The notes: a model not told the origin generated them from the letters alone. A stretch of 20,037 nucleotides of DNA from a virus (IMGVR_UViG_3300006869_000154:1-20037); one strand, 5' to 3'; shown: positions 1 through 5,883, counted from the stretch's first letter. Program-made: numbers and translations.

Positions 1-150
1 ATCTAACCATTCTTCAAATGTCAGTGCGTGGTCTTCGTAGGCTTCCTCAAGAGCAGATACCATGTAAGAAACATCTTCAGGTTTCAACTTACCGCCATTG
101 ACCACATGATGATAAAAACGCCTTGCTTGTGATAGTATGTCTTGGTTCAT
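1..150 (-). CDS. Small hypothetical protein, C-terminus cut by window edge
   Basis: An open frame of 50 codons starts with ATG at 150 and runs off the left edge without a stop. It begins MNQDILSQARRFYHH and is rich in charged residues with several glutamates (EEAYEDH), so it looks soluble and helical. A GAGA sequence lies about 8 nt before the ATG and is a weak ribosome binding site. The gene starts 15 nt after the 3' end of the tRNA gene, so it probably lies on the same transcript. I do not recognise the family and only part of the protein is visible. A chance open frame of 50 codons is possible, but strand and spacing fit the rest of the window. Confidence 0.55.
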   Translation of the reverse strand, partial: MNQDILSQARRFYHHVVNGGKLKPEDVSYMVSALEEAYEDHALTFEEWLD

Positions 151-165
151 CACATCAATCTCATA

Positions 166-240
166 TGGTGCCGGAGAAAGGAATCGAACCCTCAACCTAC
201 TGATTACAAATCAGTTGCACTACCGTTGTGCTACTCCGGC
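166..240 (-). tRNA. tRNA-Thr (anticodon UGU), CCA encoded
   Basis: The minus strand folds into a full cloverleaf. The acceptor stem is GCCGGAG/CTCCGGC (7 bp), the D arm contains GGTAG, and the anticodon stem ACTGA/TCAGT carries the loop TTTGTAA with anticodon TGT (plus-strand 206-208). The T arm has loop TTCGATT with a stem containing G-U pairs. Discriminator A and CCA are encoded (166-169). It would read ACA/ACN threonine codons. It lies only 9 nt downstream of the structured element at 250-323 and 15 nt before the next small gene, so it is probably cut out of a longer transcript. Confidence 0.95.
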
Positions 241-249
241 GAATAAAAA

Positions 250-323
250 GTGGGTAGGGTGACAGGGTTTGCATGTCCCAAGCGTCCGGTTGAGGCCCCC
301 TGTTACCAGAGGGCCGTACCCAC
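250..323 (-). ncRNA. Structured RNA element with two competing folds
   Basis: Between the DUF932 stop codon and the tRNA, 74 nt of the minus strand can close into a long stem. GTGGGTA (317-323) pairs with TACCCAC (250-256), and GGTAACAGGG (298-307) pairs with CCCTGTCACC (258-267) in 9 of 10 positions. The outer stem is followed directly by TTTTTATTC, as in an intrinsic terminator. A different local hairpin, GGCCC/GGGCC with inner CTG/CAG and a 4-nt loop (294-315), uses the same GGTAACAG bases, so the two folds exclude each other. It does not fit a tRNA cloverleaf despite the 7-bp closing stem. It could be a terminator/antiterminator switch, a processing element or a stable 3' end. I recognise no known RNA family. 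Confidence 0.5.
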
Positions 324-329
324 AAACTG

Positions 330-1304
330 TTAAGCGGCTACTGCGAACTCCACCGCCTTTTCAACCGCACGTTGTTTACGAGTCTGGTTAGAACCAAACC
401 ATGCAGAGGTCAAACGTGAGTCTGCCTCTCGACCCATAATGTGATCGGTCAAGTAGGTGACACTGTTAAGTGCCTGCCACCATGAACCTTCCGCGAACTC
501 CGCACCAGGCTGAGTCTCTAGAACCTCAAACGCCTTCTTCGCGTTCGTAGTTAGGTCTTCGAACTGTTGTACATTGTCCGGAGACTTCTTACCAGTGTAA
601 GTACGTGGGAAGACTTCGTTGTAGTACTGGATCAGAGAGTCCATAGTGAACCGCCTCTTTGCGAGGAACTCTGCCATCTCTTTGTACTGATCAAACTTCT
701 CGTGGGCGATACCCAGAGCTTCCTTAACCTTCTGAGGGTTAAACTCAGAACGGTGGTTCATCTTGCAGGAGTTTGCAACCTGCTGACCCAGCGACATGGT
801 AAGAGTGTTGTTGCAGACCACACGAATCGGAGTGAACCGAACGTCAATCGACTTACCGTACTGGTGAGGGTTAGAGAAGAGAAGGTAGGAGTCAACCTGA
901 TCACCACCAAGGATATCGAACGACTCCTTGATCTTGGCGAGTGCCCAAACCATCTGTCCACCCTTCAGTGAACCAGCGGTGTGCATTTCCATGTCACCAG
1001 CAAGAACGTACTCAGAGAAGAATTCAAACGCTTCTTCGTTCTGGACGGGGTTCCAGTTCTCACCAACCTGAGTCAGAACCTTGTTGTCCGAAGAACGAAC
1101 AAGAGCCTCGACACCTGTCGGGATTTCAATTTGCGACAGAACCGTGTCACCCACACGTGCATAGGTAGGAACCTTCTCGACTGTCCAGTCAAGACCAGCC
1201 TTCTGCATCATCTGTGCGGGAGTGAGATCGTTAGATACTGGTACACCAAGACCATGCCAAGGGACTGCACCTGCGTATGCCATAGTTTCGACTTCATGCG
1301 ACAT
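330..1304 (-). CDS. DUF932 / phage-plasmid-like protein (TIGR03299 type)
   Basis: The 324-residue protein matches the DUF932 family by its N-terminal pattern AYAGAVPWHGLG, the central NWNPVQNEEAFEFF, and PIRVVCNNTL near the middle, which are hallmarks of the family. Its length is typical. DUF932 proteins are common in phages and plasmids; their biochemical role is not settled and I assign none. I chose the ATG at 1304 because GGAG lies 9 nt before it; an upstream in-frame TTG at 1319 overlaps that site. A strong sigma-70-type promoter lies about 50 nt upstream and there is no overlap with its neighbour, so the gene looks like its own early unit. Codons are biased to C/G endings, unlike the secreted genes upstream, which suggests high expression. 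The transcript would continue into the structured RNA and tRNA. Confidence 0.9.
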   Translation of the reverse strand: MSHEVETMAYAGAVPWHGLGVPVSNDLTPAQMMQKAGLDWTVEKVPTYARVGDTVLSQIEIPTGVEALVRSSDNKVLTQVGENWNPVQNEEAFEFFSEYVLAGDMEMHTAGSLKGGQMVWALAKIKESFDILGGDQVDSYLLFSNPHQYGKSIDVRFTPIRVVCNNTLTMSLGQQVANSCKMNHRSEFNPQKVKEALGIAHEKFDQYKEMAEFLAKRRFTMDSLIQYYNEVFPRTYTGKKSPDNVQQFEDLTTNAKKAFEVLETQPGAEFAEGSWWQALNSVTYLTDHIMGREADSRLTSAWFGSNQTRKQRAVEKAVEFAVAA

Positions 1305-1354
1305 AATATATTTCTCCAAAGTTCTGAGAAGACTATCTCCTCAGTTATGTATGT

Positions 1355-1383
1355 ATAATACTACACTAGGCAGAGATTGTCAA
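1355..1383 (-). promoter_or_regulatory. Sigma-70 promoter for the DUF932 gene
   Basis: On the minus strand TTGACA (1378-1383, 6/6) is followed after 17 nt by TATTAT (1355-1360, 5/6). Transcription would start near 1348, leaving a leader of about 44 nt with a GGAG site before the ATG at 1304. The sequence just upstream of the -35 is almost pure A/T. Confidence 0.85.
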
Positions 1384-1384
1384 T

Positions 1385-1403
1385 ACTTTTTTCGAAAAAA
1401 AGT
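1385..1403 (-). promoter_or_regulatory. AT-rich near-palindrome upstream of -35, UP-element-like
   Basis: ACTTTTTT and AAAAAAGT flank a 3-nt centre, placing long T and A runs directly upstream of the -35 box. This matches the position and composition of an UP element bound by the RNA polymerase alpha subunit. It could also be a weak hairpin after the gene ending at 1415, but it lacks a GC-rich stem. Confidence 0.45.
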
Positions 1404-1414
1404 TAAATTTATTT

Positions 1415-1651
1415 TCAGTACAAGGACATGAGGGTTGAGATCGCCAAAATCAGTCGGTTTCTCCAGATCATGGAGTTGGACTGTTCTGCAATCTCCTGAG
1501 TGGTCTTGATGTCTTCGAGGATCTCAAAGAACTCTTCCTTGGTCAGGTTACCCGACTCGTACTCGACTGTGGTGGACTGGACTAACAGGGCCAGTCTAGA
1601 CATGTCTTGGTCTTCTGCTTGCCGTTTAATTTCTTGTAGTTCTGGACTCAT
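1415..1651 (-). CDS. Small protein with C-terminal membrane segment
   Basis: The 78-residue protein has an acidic helical body (QTTTVEYESGN-like region, then EEFFEILEDIKTTQEIAEQ) and ends in one hydrophobic stretch at about residues 62-78 (NRLILAISTLMSLY). It would be a tail-anchored inner-membrane protein. The ATG at 1651 overlaps the stop of the lipoprotein gene by 4 nt (ATGA) and has GGAG 7 nt upstream, so translation is coupled. It is the last gene of the membrane cassette 2991-1415. A perfect sigma-70 promoter inside the preceding gene (2003-2031) would transcribe this gene without an intact lipoprotein gene. A role in lysis, for example as a holin regulator, is possible from context, but no sequence motif shows it. 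Confidence 0.75.
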   Translation of the reverse strand: MSPELQEIKRQAEDQDMSRLALLVQSTTVEYESGNLTKEEFFEILEDIKTTQEIAEQSNSMIWRNRLILAISTLMSLY

Positions 1652-2022
1652 TTGTTTCTCCGTAGGATCGCCGTTCCAACGTCACGACTCTGTTCCTGCA
1701 ATAAAGTTTTCTTCAGTCCACAATATGTAGGTGACATCGATTCTCGCGCCGCGAGGGGTTCCGTTGTGGTTTTCATAAGTAGTAGAAGGTTATTAACATC
1801 ACGGGATCCTTTGAGTTCGGAGTACGCAATCAACCAGTCAACGTTATCATCGATAATCGCCGCTTGTTCTATTGCGAGACCTTCGTCACTACATTCTAGA
1901 TTATTGATGTTGTGGTAGAGTTCTACCGCTTGATACGACTCATTATCGTCGTAGAGTGATGCACAACCGCTGAGTATACTCATCCCCAGCAAGCTAGCTA
2001 AGATTATAACACGATTTTTCAT
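1648..2022 (-). CDS. Phage lipoprotein, candidate outer-membrane spanin
   Basis: This 124-residue protein starts MKNRVIILASLLGMSILSGC, a basic n-region, a hydrophobic core and a clear lipobox LSGC with the lipidation cysteine at residue 20. The residue after Cys is Ala, which favours sorting to the outer membrane. The mature part is about 105 residues with further cysteines at about 48 and 103. The ATG at 2022 is preferred over the in-frame TTG at 2031, because only the ATG gives a clean lipoprotein signal. Its Shine-Dalgarno sequence is weak (AGG 11 nt upstream), so coupling to the upstream gene, which ends 12 nt before, is likely. That upstream gene has one N-terminal membrane helix and a long coiled coil, so the two look like a two-component spanin pair. 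The assignment rests on architecture and order, not on family similarity. Confidence 0.8.
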   Translation of the reverse strand: MKNRVIILASLLGMSILSGCASLYDDNESYQAVELYHNINNLECSDEGLAIEQAAIIDDNVDWLIAYSELKGSRDVNNLLLLMKTTTEPLAARESMSPTYCGLKKTLLQEQSRDVGTAILRRNK

Positions 2023-2031
2023 TTTTGTCAA
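2003..2031 (-). promoter_or_regulatory. Perfect-consensus sigma-70 promoter inside lipoprotein gene start
   Basis: TTGACA (2026-2031) and TATAAT (2003-2008) are separated by exactly 17 nt, a 12/12 match. The start point would fall near 1996, inside the signal-peptide codons of the lipoprotein. Transcripts from it could therefore only express the next gene (1415-1651) and anything beyond. The -35 lies in the short gap after the stop of the coiled-coil gene. Confidence 0.75.
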
Positions 2032-2034
2032 GAC

Positions 2035-2514
2035 CTAATTTGATAAAGGATTATCTAAAAACGCCTGTATTTTTGCGTCGAGTCTTTCCTCTACCTGTTG
2101 AAGTTTACGATCAGTATCCACAACGAGTGCATCTCGTTTGGTATCAAATCGTTCGTCAGCCCTATCTATCATATCTTCAACTACGGTTTCTAGAGTTCTC
2201 CCTTGATCCTCCACACGGTCAACGTTGCGTTCCATGCGATTGAAATCGTCTCGTAAGTCGTTCTTGATAGTTCTGGAATAGTCTACTGCGGCGTCAACTT
2301 GAATCAACGCATCGTCTAACTTCTGCTCGATTAGTCTATTGCGGTTCTCAATCTCTGTGGTATCGATGTTCGCAATGATCTCTTTCATATCCATGTAGTC
2401 TTTATAGAACTCAAATGCACCCCAAGATGCACCACCCAAGGTTGACAGGGCGGTGAGGATAACCATTATCCTACCACCTCTGAAGGTCATTCCCGCGAAT
2501 TCAAATTCTGCCAT
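2035..2514 (-). CDS. Membrane-anchored coiled-coil protein, candidate inner-membrane spanin
   Basis: The 159-residue protein has one predicted transmembrane helix at about residues 14-37 (RIMVILTALSTLGGASWGAF) after a short N-terminus. A long, highly charged helical region follows from about 42 to 152, with heptad-like spacing of hydrophobic residues, so a coiled coil is likely. This is the layout of an i-spanin: inner-membrane anchor plus periplasmic coiled coil. The ATG at 2514 has AAGGA 6 nt upstream. A lipoprotein gene starts 13 nt downstream, the usual partner order. Against the idea, no peptidoglycan hydrolase is visible in the window, and similar coiled-coil membrane proteins exist with other roles. 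Confidence 0.75.
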   Translation of the reverse strand: MAEFEFAGMTFRGGRIMVILTALSTLGGASWGAFEFYKDYMDMKEIIANIDTTEIENRNRLIEQKLDDALIQVDAAVDYSRTIKNDLRDDFNRMERNVDRVEDQGRTLETVVEDMIDRADERFDTKRDALVVDTDRKLQQVEERLDAKIQAFLDNPLSN

Positions 2515-2523
2515 CTGTTATCC

Positions 2524-2991
2524 TTAACTTACGATTACTGTGATGAGTCCTGTGATCACAAATATACTTATTCCTATACCAAAAACAAGCGCCGCAACAT
2601 CAATCCAGAACGCCTTGGCCTGCGCCTTCCTACGCATTTCGTTCTGACGATACCTTCGTATCCTTTTGCGTTCTTCCATCATGTCTTCGTAGAAGGCGCC
2701 TTGTCCGGAATAGATCAGGTACTCTCTGAGTTCTTTTTCCATCCATGCAATCTTGTGTTTCGCGGCGGTGATCTCCAACGCCTGCGCCTCTACACTGTTA
2801 CCACTAAAAAGTTTCTGAACTCCTGCGGTAGATTGGTTCTTGATGTTTGCTTCACTCACTGCGTCCATAGAATCGAAAAACTTTCCGAACGCGCCAATCA
2901 TATCTTGGGCTTCCCTACCCTTTTCCACTGCTCCCTTAATTGCATTATATGCGGCACCAGCGACTTGCACCGCGACAGCTAGTTCTACCAT
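2524..2991 (-). CDS. Hypothetical tail-anchored membrane protein
   Basis: The 155-residue protein opens with a small-residue-rich amphipathic stretch (AVAVQVAGAAYNAIKGA). It has a central charged helical part with a very basic patch at about residues 108-124 (ERKRIRRYRQNEMRRKAQAK) and ends in a hydrophobic segment at about 130-154. It therefore looks anchored in the inner membrane by its C-terminus. The ATG at 2991 is preceded by an A-rich leader with GAGA. It is the first gene after the late-promoter-like motif at 3023-3033, which makes it the head of the membrane cassette. The spanin-like gene follows 9 nt after its stop. I do not recognise a family; a holin-related or virion membrane role would be a guess. 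Confidence 0.75.
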   Translation of the reverse strand: MVELAVAVQVAGAAYNAIKGAVEKGREAQDMIGAFGKFFDSMDAVSEANIKNQSTAGVQKLFSGNSVEAQALEITAAKHKIAWMEKELREYLIYSGQGAFYEDMMEERKRIRRYRQNEMRRKAQAKAFWIDVAALVFGIGISIFVITGLITVIVS

Positions 2992-3022
2992 ATTATTATT
3001 CTCTTTTTGGTAGTTAGTTTAA

Positions 3023-3033
3023 CTGTATTTATT
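3023..3033 (-). promoter_or_regulatory. T4-type late promoter candidate (AATAAATA)
   Basis: The minus strand carries AATAAATACAG, matching the NATAAATA late-promoter core known from T4-like phages. It overlaps the TAA stop of the gene ending at 3032 and lies 32 nt upstream of the ATG at 2991. The 9-mer TAAATACAG recurs at 5884-5892 upstream of the secreted cassette. Confidence 0.55.
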
Positions 3034-3529
3034 ATTCTTCGAATTGCAAGTTGCGTAAGTTTTGTAGTTCCTGTTGTAGTCTTAAGACCTCTAGTCGTTT
3101 CTTCTCCAACTCTAGTTTGTATAACAAGTTACAGTTGGGTCTCTCTTTTGGTGCACCGATAGGAATATTGATCCGTGCGTAAACACCCACGTCTCGTGTG
3201 AACGCTTGATTTCCAAATCTCGTGGGTGGACCTATGTCCGTACCATAGTAAGTTCCGTAGTAAGGGTCATCCTGATTGAGGATACCCACCACACCAAACT
3301 CTAGATTTGTTGCAGAACCAATCGCGGCAGAACACTCGAAGTCTCCTGCACGTACACGGTCCTGTTGAAAACTTTGGGGAGAGTTGGGCATATTAAGATT
3401 GAGAGAACTCGCGCTGTTACTAGTGGGCGCTCTCTCAATTATTGTTGTAGTGGTTGTTGCGGGTATAGAATCCTGCGCTGCGGTCTCAGCAGAAAACAAT
3501 AACGCTACAATAACGAGTAATTTTTTCAT
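3032..3529 (-). CDS. Secreted protein with C-terminal coiled coil
   Basis: The 165-residue protein begins MKKLLVIVALLFSAETAAQ, a typical Sec signal peptide with likely cleavage after TAA or TAAQ. A Thr-run and Ser/Asn/Pro-rich linker follows, then a short Gly-rich region with a cysteine (FECSAAIGSATNLEFGVVG), a Tyr-Gly-rich stretch, a second cysteine (NCNLLYKL), and a charged leucine-rich helix of about 35 residues, probably a coiled coil. The ATG at 3529 overlaps the upstream stop by 4 nt (ATGA), which decides against the in-frame ATG at 3544. It is the last gene of the secreted cassette. Its layout resembles that of the protein at 5250-5825, so the two may be distant paralogs. No known family is recognised; it would act in the periplasm or outside the cell. 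Confidence 0.8.
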   Translation of the reverse strand: MKKLLVIVALLFSAETAAQDSIPATTTTTIIERAPTSNSASSLNLNMPNSPQSFQQDRVRAGDFECSAAIGSATNLEFGVVGILNQDDPYYGTYYGTDIGPPTRFGNQAFTRDVGVYARINIPIGAPKERPNCNLLYKLELEKKRLEVLRLQQELQNLRNLQFEE

Positions 3530-3903
3530 TTCAATCTCGAACATATCCTAGAAGACACGGACGTTCCGGTAGTCCTTTGTCTGACAATTTTAGTTTTTGT
3601 ACATATGTAATCTGCAATACCAACATCTTGTTGTCGGATATACACCATTACTTCTCTTCTCTCTAAGTAAGGAACCCTAATTATCTTTTCGCTCGTGGCG
3701 AATTTCACGGGGTTCCACTCAGAGTCGTAAACACTAATCTCGAAGAACTCAACATCACTTCTTCGATTGATCAGTAACATCTCAGTCTGCATCACATTCT
3801 CAACAAAACTTCTTTCGAGTTTTGGATATGTTGGTGTCCAAGAGTGGGCCATCGCTGACCCACTCAAGAACAATCCTGTCAATAACATAATAAAACGTAT
3901 CAT
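3526..3903 (-). CDS. Secreted beta-rich protein, pilus-chaperone-like
   Basis: The 125-residue protein starts with the signal peptide MIRFIMLLTGLFLSGSAMAH (cleavage after AMA). The mature part alternates hydrophobic and polar residues as in an immunoglobulin-like sandwich: MLLINRRSDVEFFEISVYD, then VKFATSEKIIRVPYLERREV and MVYIRQQDVG. This pattern resembles the N-terminal domain of periplasmic pilus chaperones, which is about this size. The gene is one domain long, so a full two-domain PapD-type chaperone is not present. It starts immediately after the stop of the fimbrial-subunit-like gene (TAAATG), which suggests a subunit/partner relation. The two cysteines near the C-terminus (YICTKT, SRICSRL) may form a disulfide. 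The fold assignment is inference from pattern only. Confidence 0.75.
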   Translation of the reverse strand: MIRFIMLLTGLFLSGSAMAHSWTPTYPKLERSFVENVMQTEMLLINRRSDVEFFEISVYDSEWNPVKFATSEKIIRVPYLERREVMVYIRQQDVGIADYICTKTKIVRQRTTGTSVSSRICSRLK

Positions 3904-4407
3904 TTAGATTGCGATACACTCCGCCTGTACTGTCGCACGATAGATACCAGCGGGTAATGCCTTGTCAAATCCATAGTCGGCTTCTGAAGATACTTTGAAC
4001 CAAGTACTTCCTGCAACCGTTAGATCGATTTCTGTTACGTTGTTGTAGAGTCTCTTCTCAGTGTCGTATGCCGCCATCGCGGGATCCGAAACTTCACTGA
4101 CCGAAACTGTTCCACTCCAAGTCACAACATCGTCCAAAGCAGGACTCTCAACGAATTGGTCTGGAGTTGTTATTGTCGCCTTGTAATAATCAGCCTGAAT
4201 AACATCGTAGCGAACGATGGGTTCAACACCCCCGTCAACTGCGTCAGTACTGAGTGTACTTGGTGTCGGGTTTCCAAAGACACCTAGAGTGTCTGTTGTC
4301 ACCACACACTTAGAATCTACAGTACCCGTGATATCGACATTAGTTGCATTCGCACTTGTTGCGAGAACAAGAGACAACGCCGTTAATGGTAGTACTTTCT
4401 TTAACAT
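3904..4407 (-). CDS. Secreted fimbrial-subunit-like protein
   Basis: The 167-residue protein has the signal peptide MLKKVLPLTALSLVLATSANA. Its mature part is a beta-strand-rich domain of about 145 residues with one cysteine near the start (GTVDSKCVV) and one near the end (ATVQAECIAI). The ending LPAGIYRATVQAECIAI resembles the last strands of fimbrial and spore-coat-U-type subunits, where a Gly-x-Tyr strand closes the domain. Size, signal peptide and cysteine spacing also fit such a subunit. AAGGA lies 7 nt before the ATG at 4407. A chaperone-like gene follows directly. A structural prediction could show whether the first strand is a donor strand. An unrelated beta-sandwich such as an extracellular decoration protein is the main alternative. 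Confidence 0.75.
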   Translation of the reverse strand: MLKKVLPLTALSLVLATSANATNVDITGTVDSKCVVTTDTLGVFGNPTPSTLSTDAVDGGVEPIVRYDVIQADYYKATITTPDQFVESPALDDVVTWSGTVSVSEVSDPAMAAYDTEKRLYNNVTEIDLTVAGSTWFKVSSEADYGFDKALPAGIYRATVQAECIAI

Positions 4408-4420
4408 TTAATGTTCCTTT

Positions 4421-5317
4421 TTATGGTTGTTCATACTGTAGATTGACCATCTCTTGATGTAGTTGGTCTTGGGCAAAGTTTACACGATACCCGTTAGTAT
4501 TGTCAGGTAAATTCGCATCCTGTAGAGTTATGGTCTCCTCGTATTTAGTGTCGGGGAGTGTATCATAATAAAAAGTTGGTACGAAGTTTAGTAAGAGTAG
4601 TTGGTTGTGTATCTGTTGGTCAGCGGACGCGATAAGTGACCTCTCAACAATACCTAACATCTCTTCGAGGGATTTCCTTCTCAGGTTTGGTTTTGATTCA
4701 CCACCCTCCTCAATCTGTTCTCTATCTCTCTCTTCTTCCTCCTCATCTTTAGTTTCAGTTTCTTTTTCCAGTTCTTCTTGTACGAACTGATCGTCCATTG
4801 GATCATACGCTACAATTTCCGGTACGGTTGGAGTGGACGGAATATAATTCGGGCACTCCGGTCTATCAGTTACACCAAAACAAGGATCGTACTGATAGTT
4901 GTAGAGGACAGTAGGATCCGTTACTTTACCTTCACCTTCCACAACAATAGATCCGTCTCCCCACCTACTTCGAGGTATGTTAGAGACAGGAACCAATCTC
5001 CTTATCGAACTGCCTGGCAATCCAGACCAATCGTCTGCGGATCGAAAAATGTATTGACCTTCGTTCTCCGCATCCTCGTTCTGCACGTAGACGATCATAT
5101 CGTCTTCGGGGTTCTTTATGGTTGTGTATCTGTACACAACACCATTAACTGTAAGTCCTGTCTGTTGAGGCAGGACGTTGGTCATTACCCATGTAAGACC
5201 ATCTTGCGCCGCATTTCCGGTTGTCCCGAAAACGGTTTGTGCATGTACGTTAGATGACCAGAAGCATGAGAAGAATACTAAGGACACCACCAGCGCCCAG
5301 TAAGGTTTTCTTGTCAT
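4421..5317 (-). CDS. Large secreted acidic protein of unknown function
   Basis: The 298-residue protein starts at ATG 5317 (AGGG 7 nt upstream), not at the in-frame ATG 5347. Residues 1-27 form a signal peptide (hydrophobic core WALVVSLVFFSCFW, cleavage after VHAQ or VHA). Residues 28-170 form a globular region with TVFGTTGNAAQDGLTWVM at its start, a WGDGSIVVEGEG segment at 119-130 and cysteines 146 and 155. An extremely acidic stretch follows (about 180-205, mostly Glu/Asp), then basic RRKSLEEML and a hydrophobic-aromatic C-terminal part. It shares 68 nt with the end of the upstream gene. I do not recognise it. The Glu-rich linker suggests calcium binding or a spacer. It probably acts in or outside the host envelope. 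Confidence 0.8.
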   Translation of the reverse strand: MTRKPYWALVVSLVFFSCFWSSNVHAQTVFGTTGNAAQDGLTWVMTNVLPQQTGLTVNGVVYRYTTIKNPEDDMIVYVQNEDAENEGQYIFRSADDWSGLPGSSIRRLVPVSNIPRSRWGDGSIVVEGEGKVTDPTVLYNYQYDPCFGVTDRPECPNYIPSTPTVPEIVAYDPMDDQFVQEELEKETETKDEEEEERDREQIEEGGESKPNLRRKSLEEMLGIVERSLIASADQQIHNQLLLLNFVPTFYYDTLPDTKYEETITLQDANLPDNTNGYRVNFAQDQLHQEMVNLQYEQP

Positions 5318-5825
5318 TTGTAAACCCTTTGTCGTAGTCTTCTGCATTGGGTTGTTCCTCTTCGTTGATTTCCCACGCCGCCTTTGCCGCTGGACCTATT
5401 AGACCATCATATGGACACGGTGTTCCGGCGTGCATCATTGCATCAAAGACTCTTTCGTCTTGGCACATAACCGACACGGCGGCCACTTTCATTCCCATAT
5501 CATAGAGCGTCTTTGCATTCTTTAACCTCTCACAATTTTCATCCGTTACCTGAGTACCTGTAGAGACACCAAGAATCTGAGTTTGAATTGCACCCGCAAC
5601 TCCAAAGGTACACAAGTCTGAGTTCGACGTGTTGATTGTCGGGGTGATCGCAGAGGCAGGGGGTGATCTGAGAATAGTAGTCGTTTTACCGTTGGTAGTA
5701 ACGGTACTCTCAGTTATGATAGGTTCAACTGTTTGAGTCGGAGTTTCGTCAGCGTCCTGTGCATTGACTGCGACTCCAAAAATTAATGATGTAAGTAACA
5801 CCACGCTGCTAATTACTAAGCGCAT
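5250..5825 (-). CDS. Secreted protein with signal peptide and C-terminal membrane anchor
   Basis: The 191-residue protein begins MRLVISSVVLLTSLIFGVAVNAQ (signal peptide, written here as MRLVISSVVLL then TSLIFGVAVNAQ). A Thr-rich segment (TVTTNGKTTTILRSPP) follows, then the Gly/Ala region SDLCTFGVAGAIQTQILGV, a conserved-looking helical block (NCERLKNAKTLYDMGMK), cysteines in VSVMCQDERVF and GTPCPYDGL, and a hydrophobic tail GAGGVLSILLMLLVI. The mature protein would sit in the periplasm anchored by its C-terminus. ATG 5825 has AAGGA 7 nt upstream and is preferred over the TTG at 5843. It heads the secreted cassette behind a late-promoter-like motif and a leader hairpin. Six cysteines suggest disulfides. 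No family is recognised. Confidence 0.8.
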   Translation of the reverse strand: MRLVISSVVLLTSLIFGVAVNAQDADETPTQTVEPIITESTVTTNGKTTTILRSPPASAITPTINTSNSDLCTFGVAGAIQTQILGVSTGTQVTDENCERLKNAKTLYDMGMKVAAVSVMCQDERVFDAMMHAGTPCPYDGLIGPAAKAAWEINEEEQPNAEDYDKGFTNDKKTLLGAGGVLSILLMLLVI

Positions 5826-5849
5826 ACCATATTCCTTTTCCAATTAGTT

Positions 5850-5873
5850 GGGGTGTCATTTAATTGACACCCC
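5850..5873 (-). promoter_or_regulatory. Leader hairpin upstream of the secreted cassette
   Basis: GGGGTGTCA and TGACACCCC form a perfect 9-bp stem with a 6-nt loop. It lies between the late-promoter-like motif (5884-5894) and the start codon at 5825, so it would be in the mRNA leader, 14 nt before the AAGGA site. No U-run follows on the minus strand, so a simple terminator for the gene ending at 5921 is less likely. It may stabilise the leader or be an operator. Confidence 0.55.
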
Positions 5874-5883
5874 CATAGTATGC

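Noticed and set aside
250-323. A second tRNA next to tRNA-Thr
   Set aside because: The ends pair over 7 bp, but neither strand gives an anticodon arm or a TTC-type T arm, and no CCA is present.
3884-3889. TTGACA -35 near the start of the chaperone-like gene
   Set aside because: No -10-like hexamer at 16-18 nt; the same holds for several other TTGACA sites inside the polymerase, helicase and ANL-like genes.
4778-5257. Plus-strand frame of 159 codons
   Set aside because: It is antisense to the secreted acidic protein, and its product has no recognisable motif or ribosome binding site.
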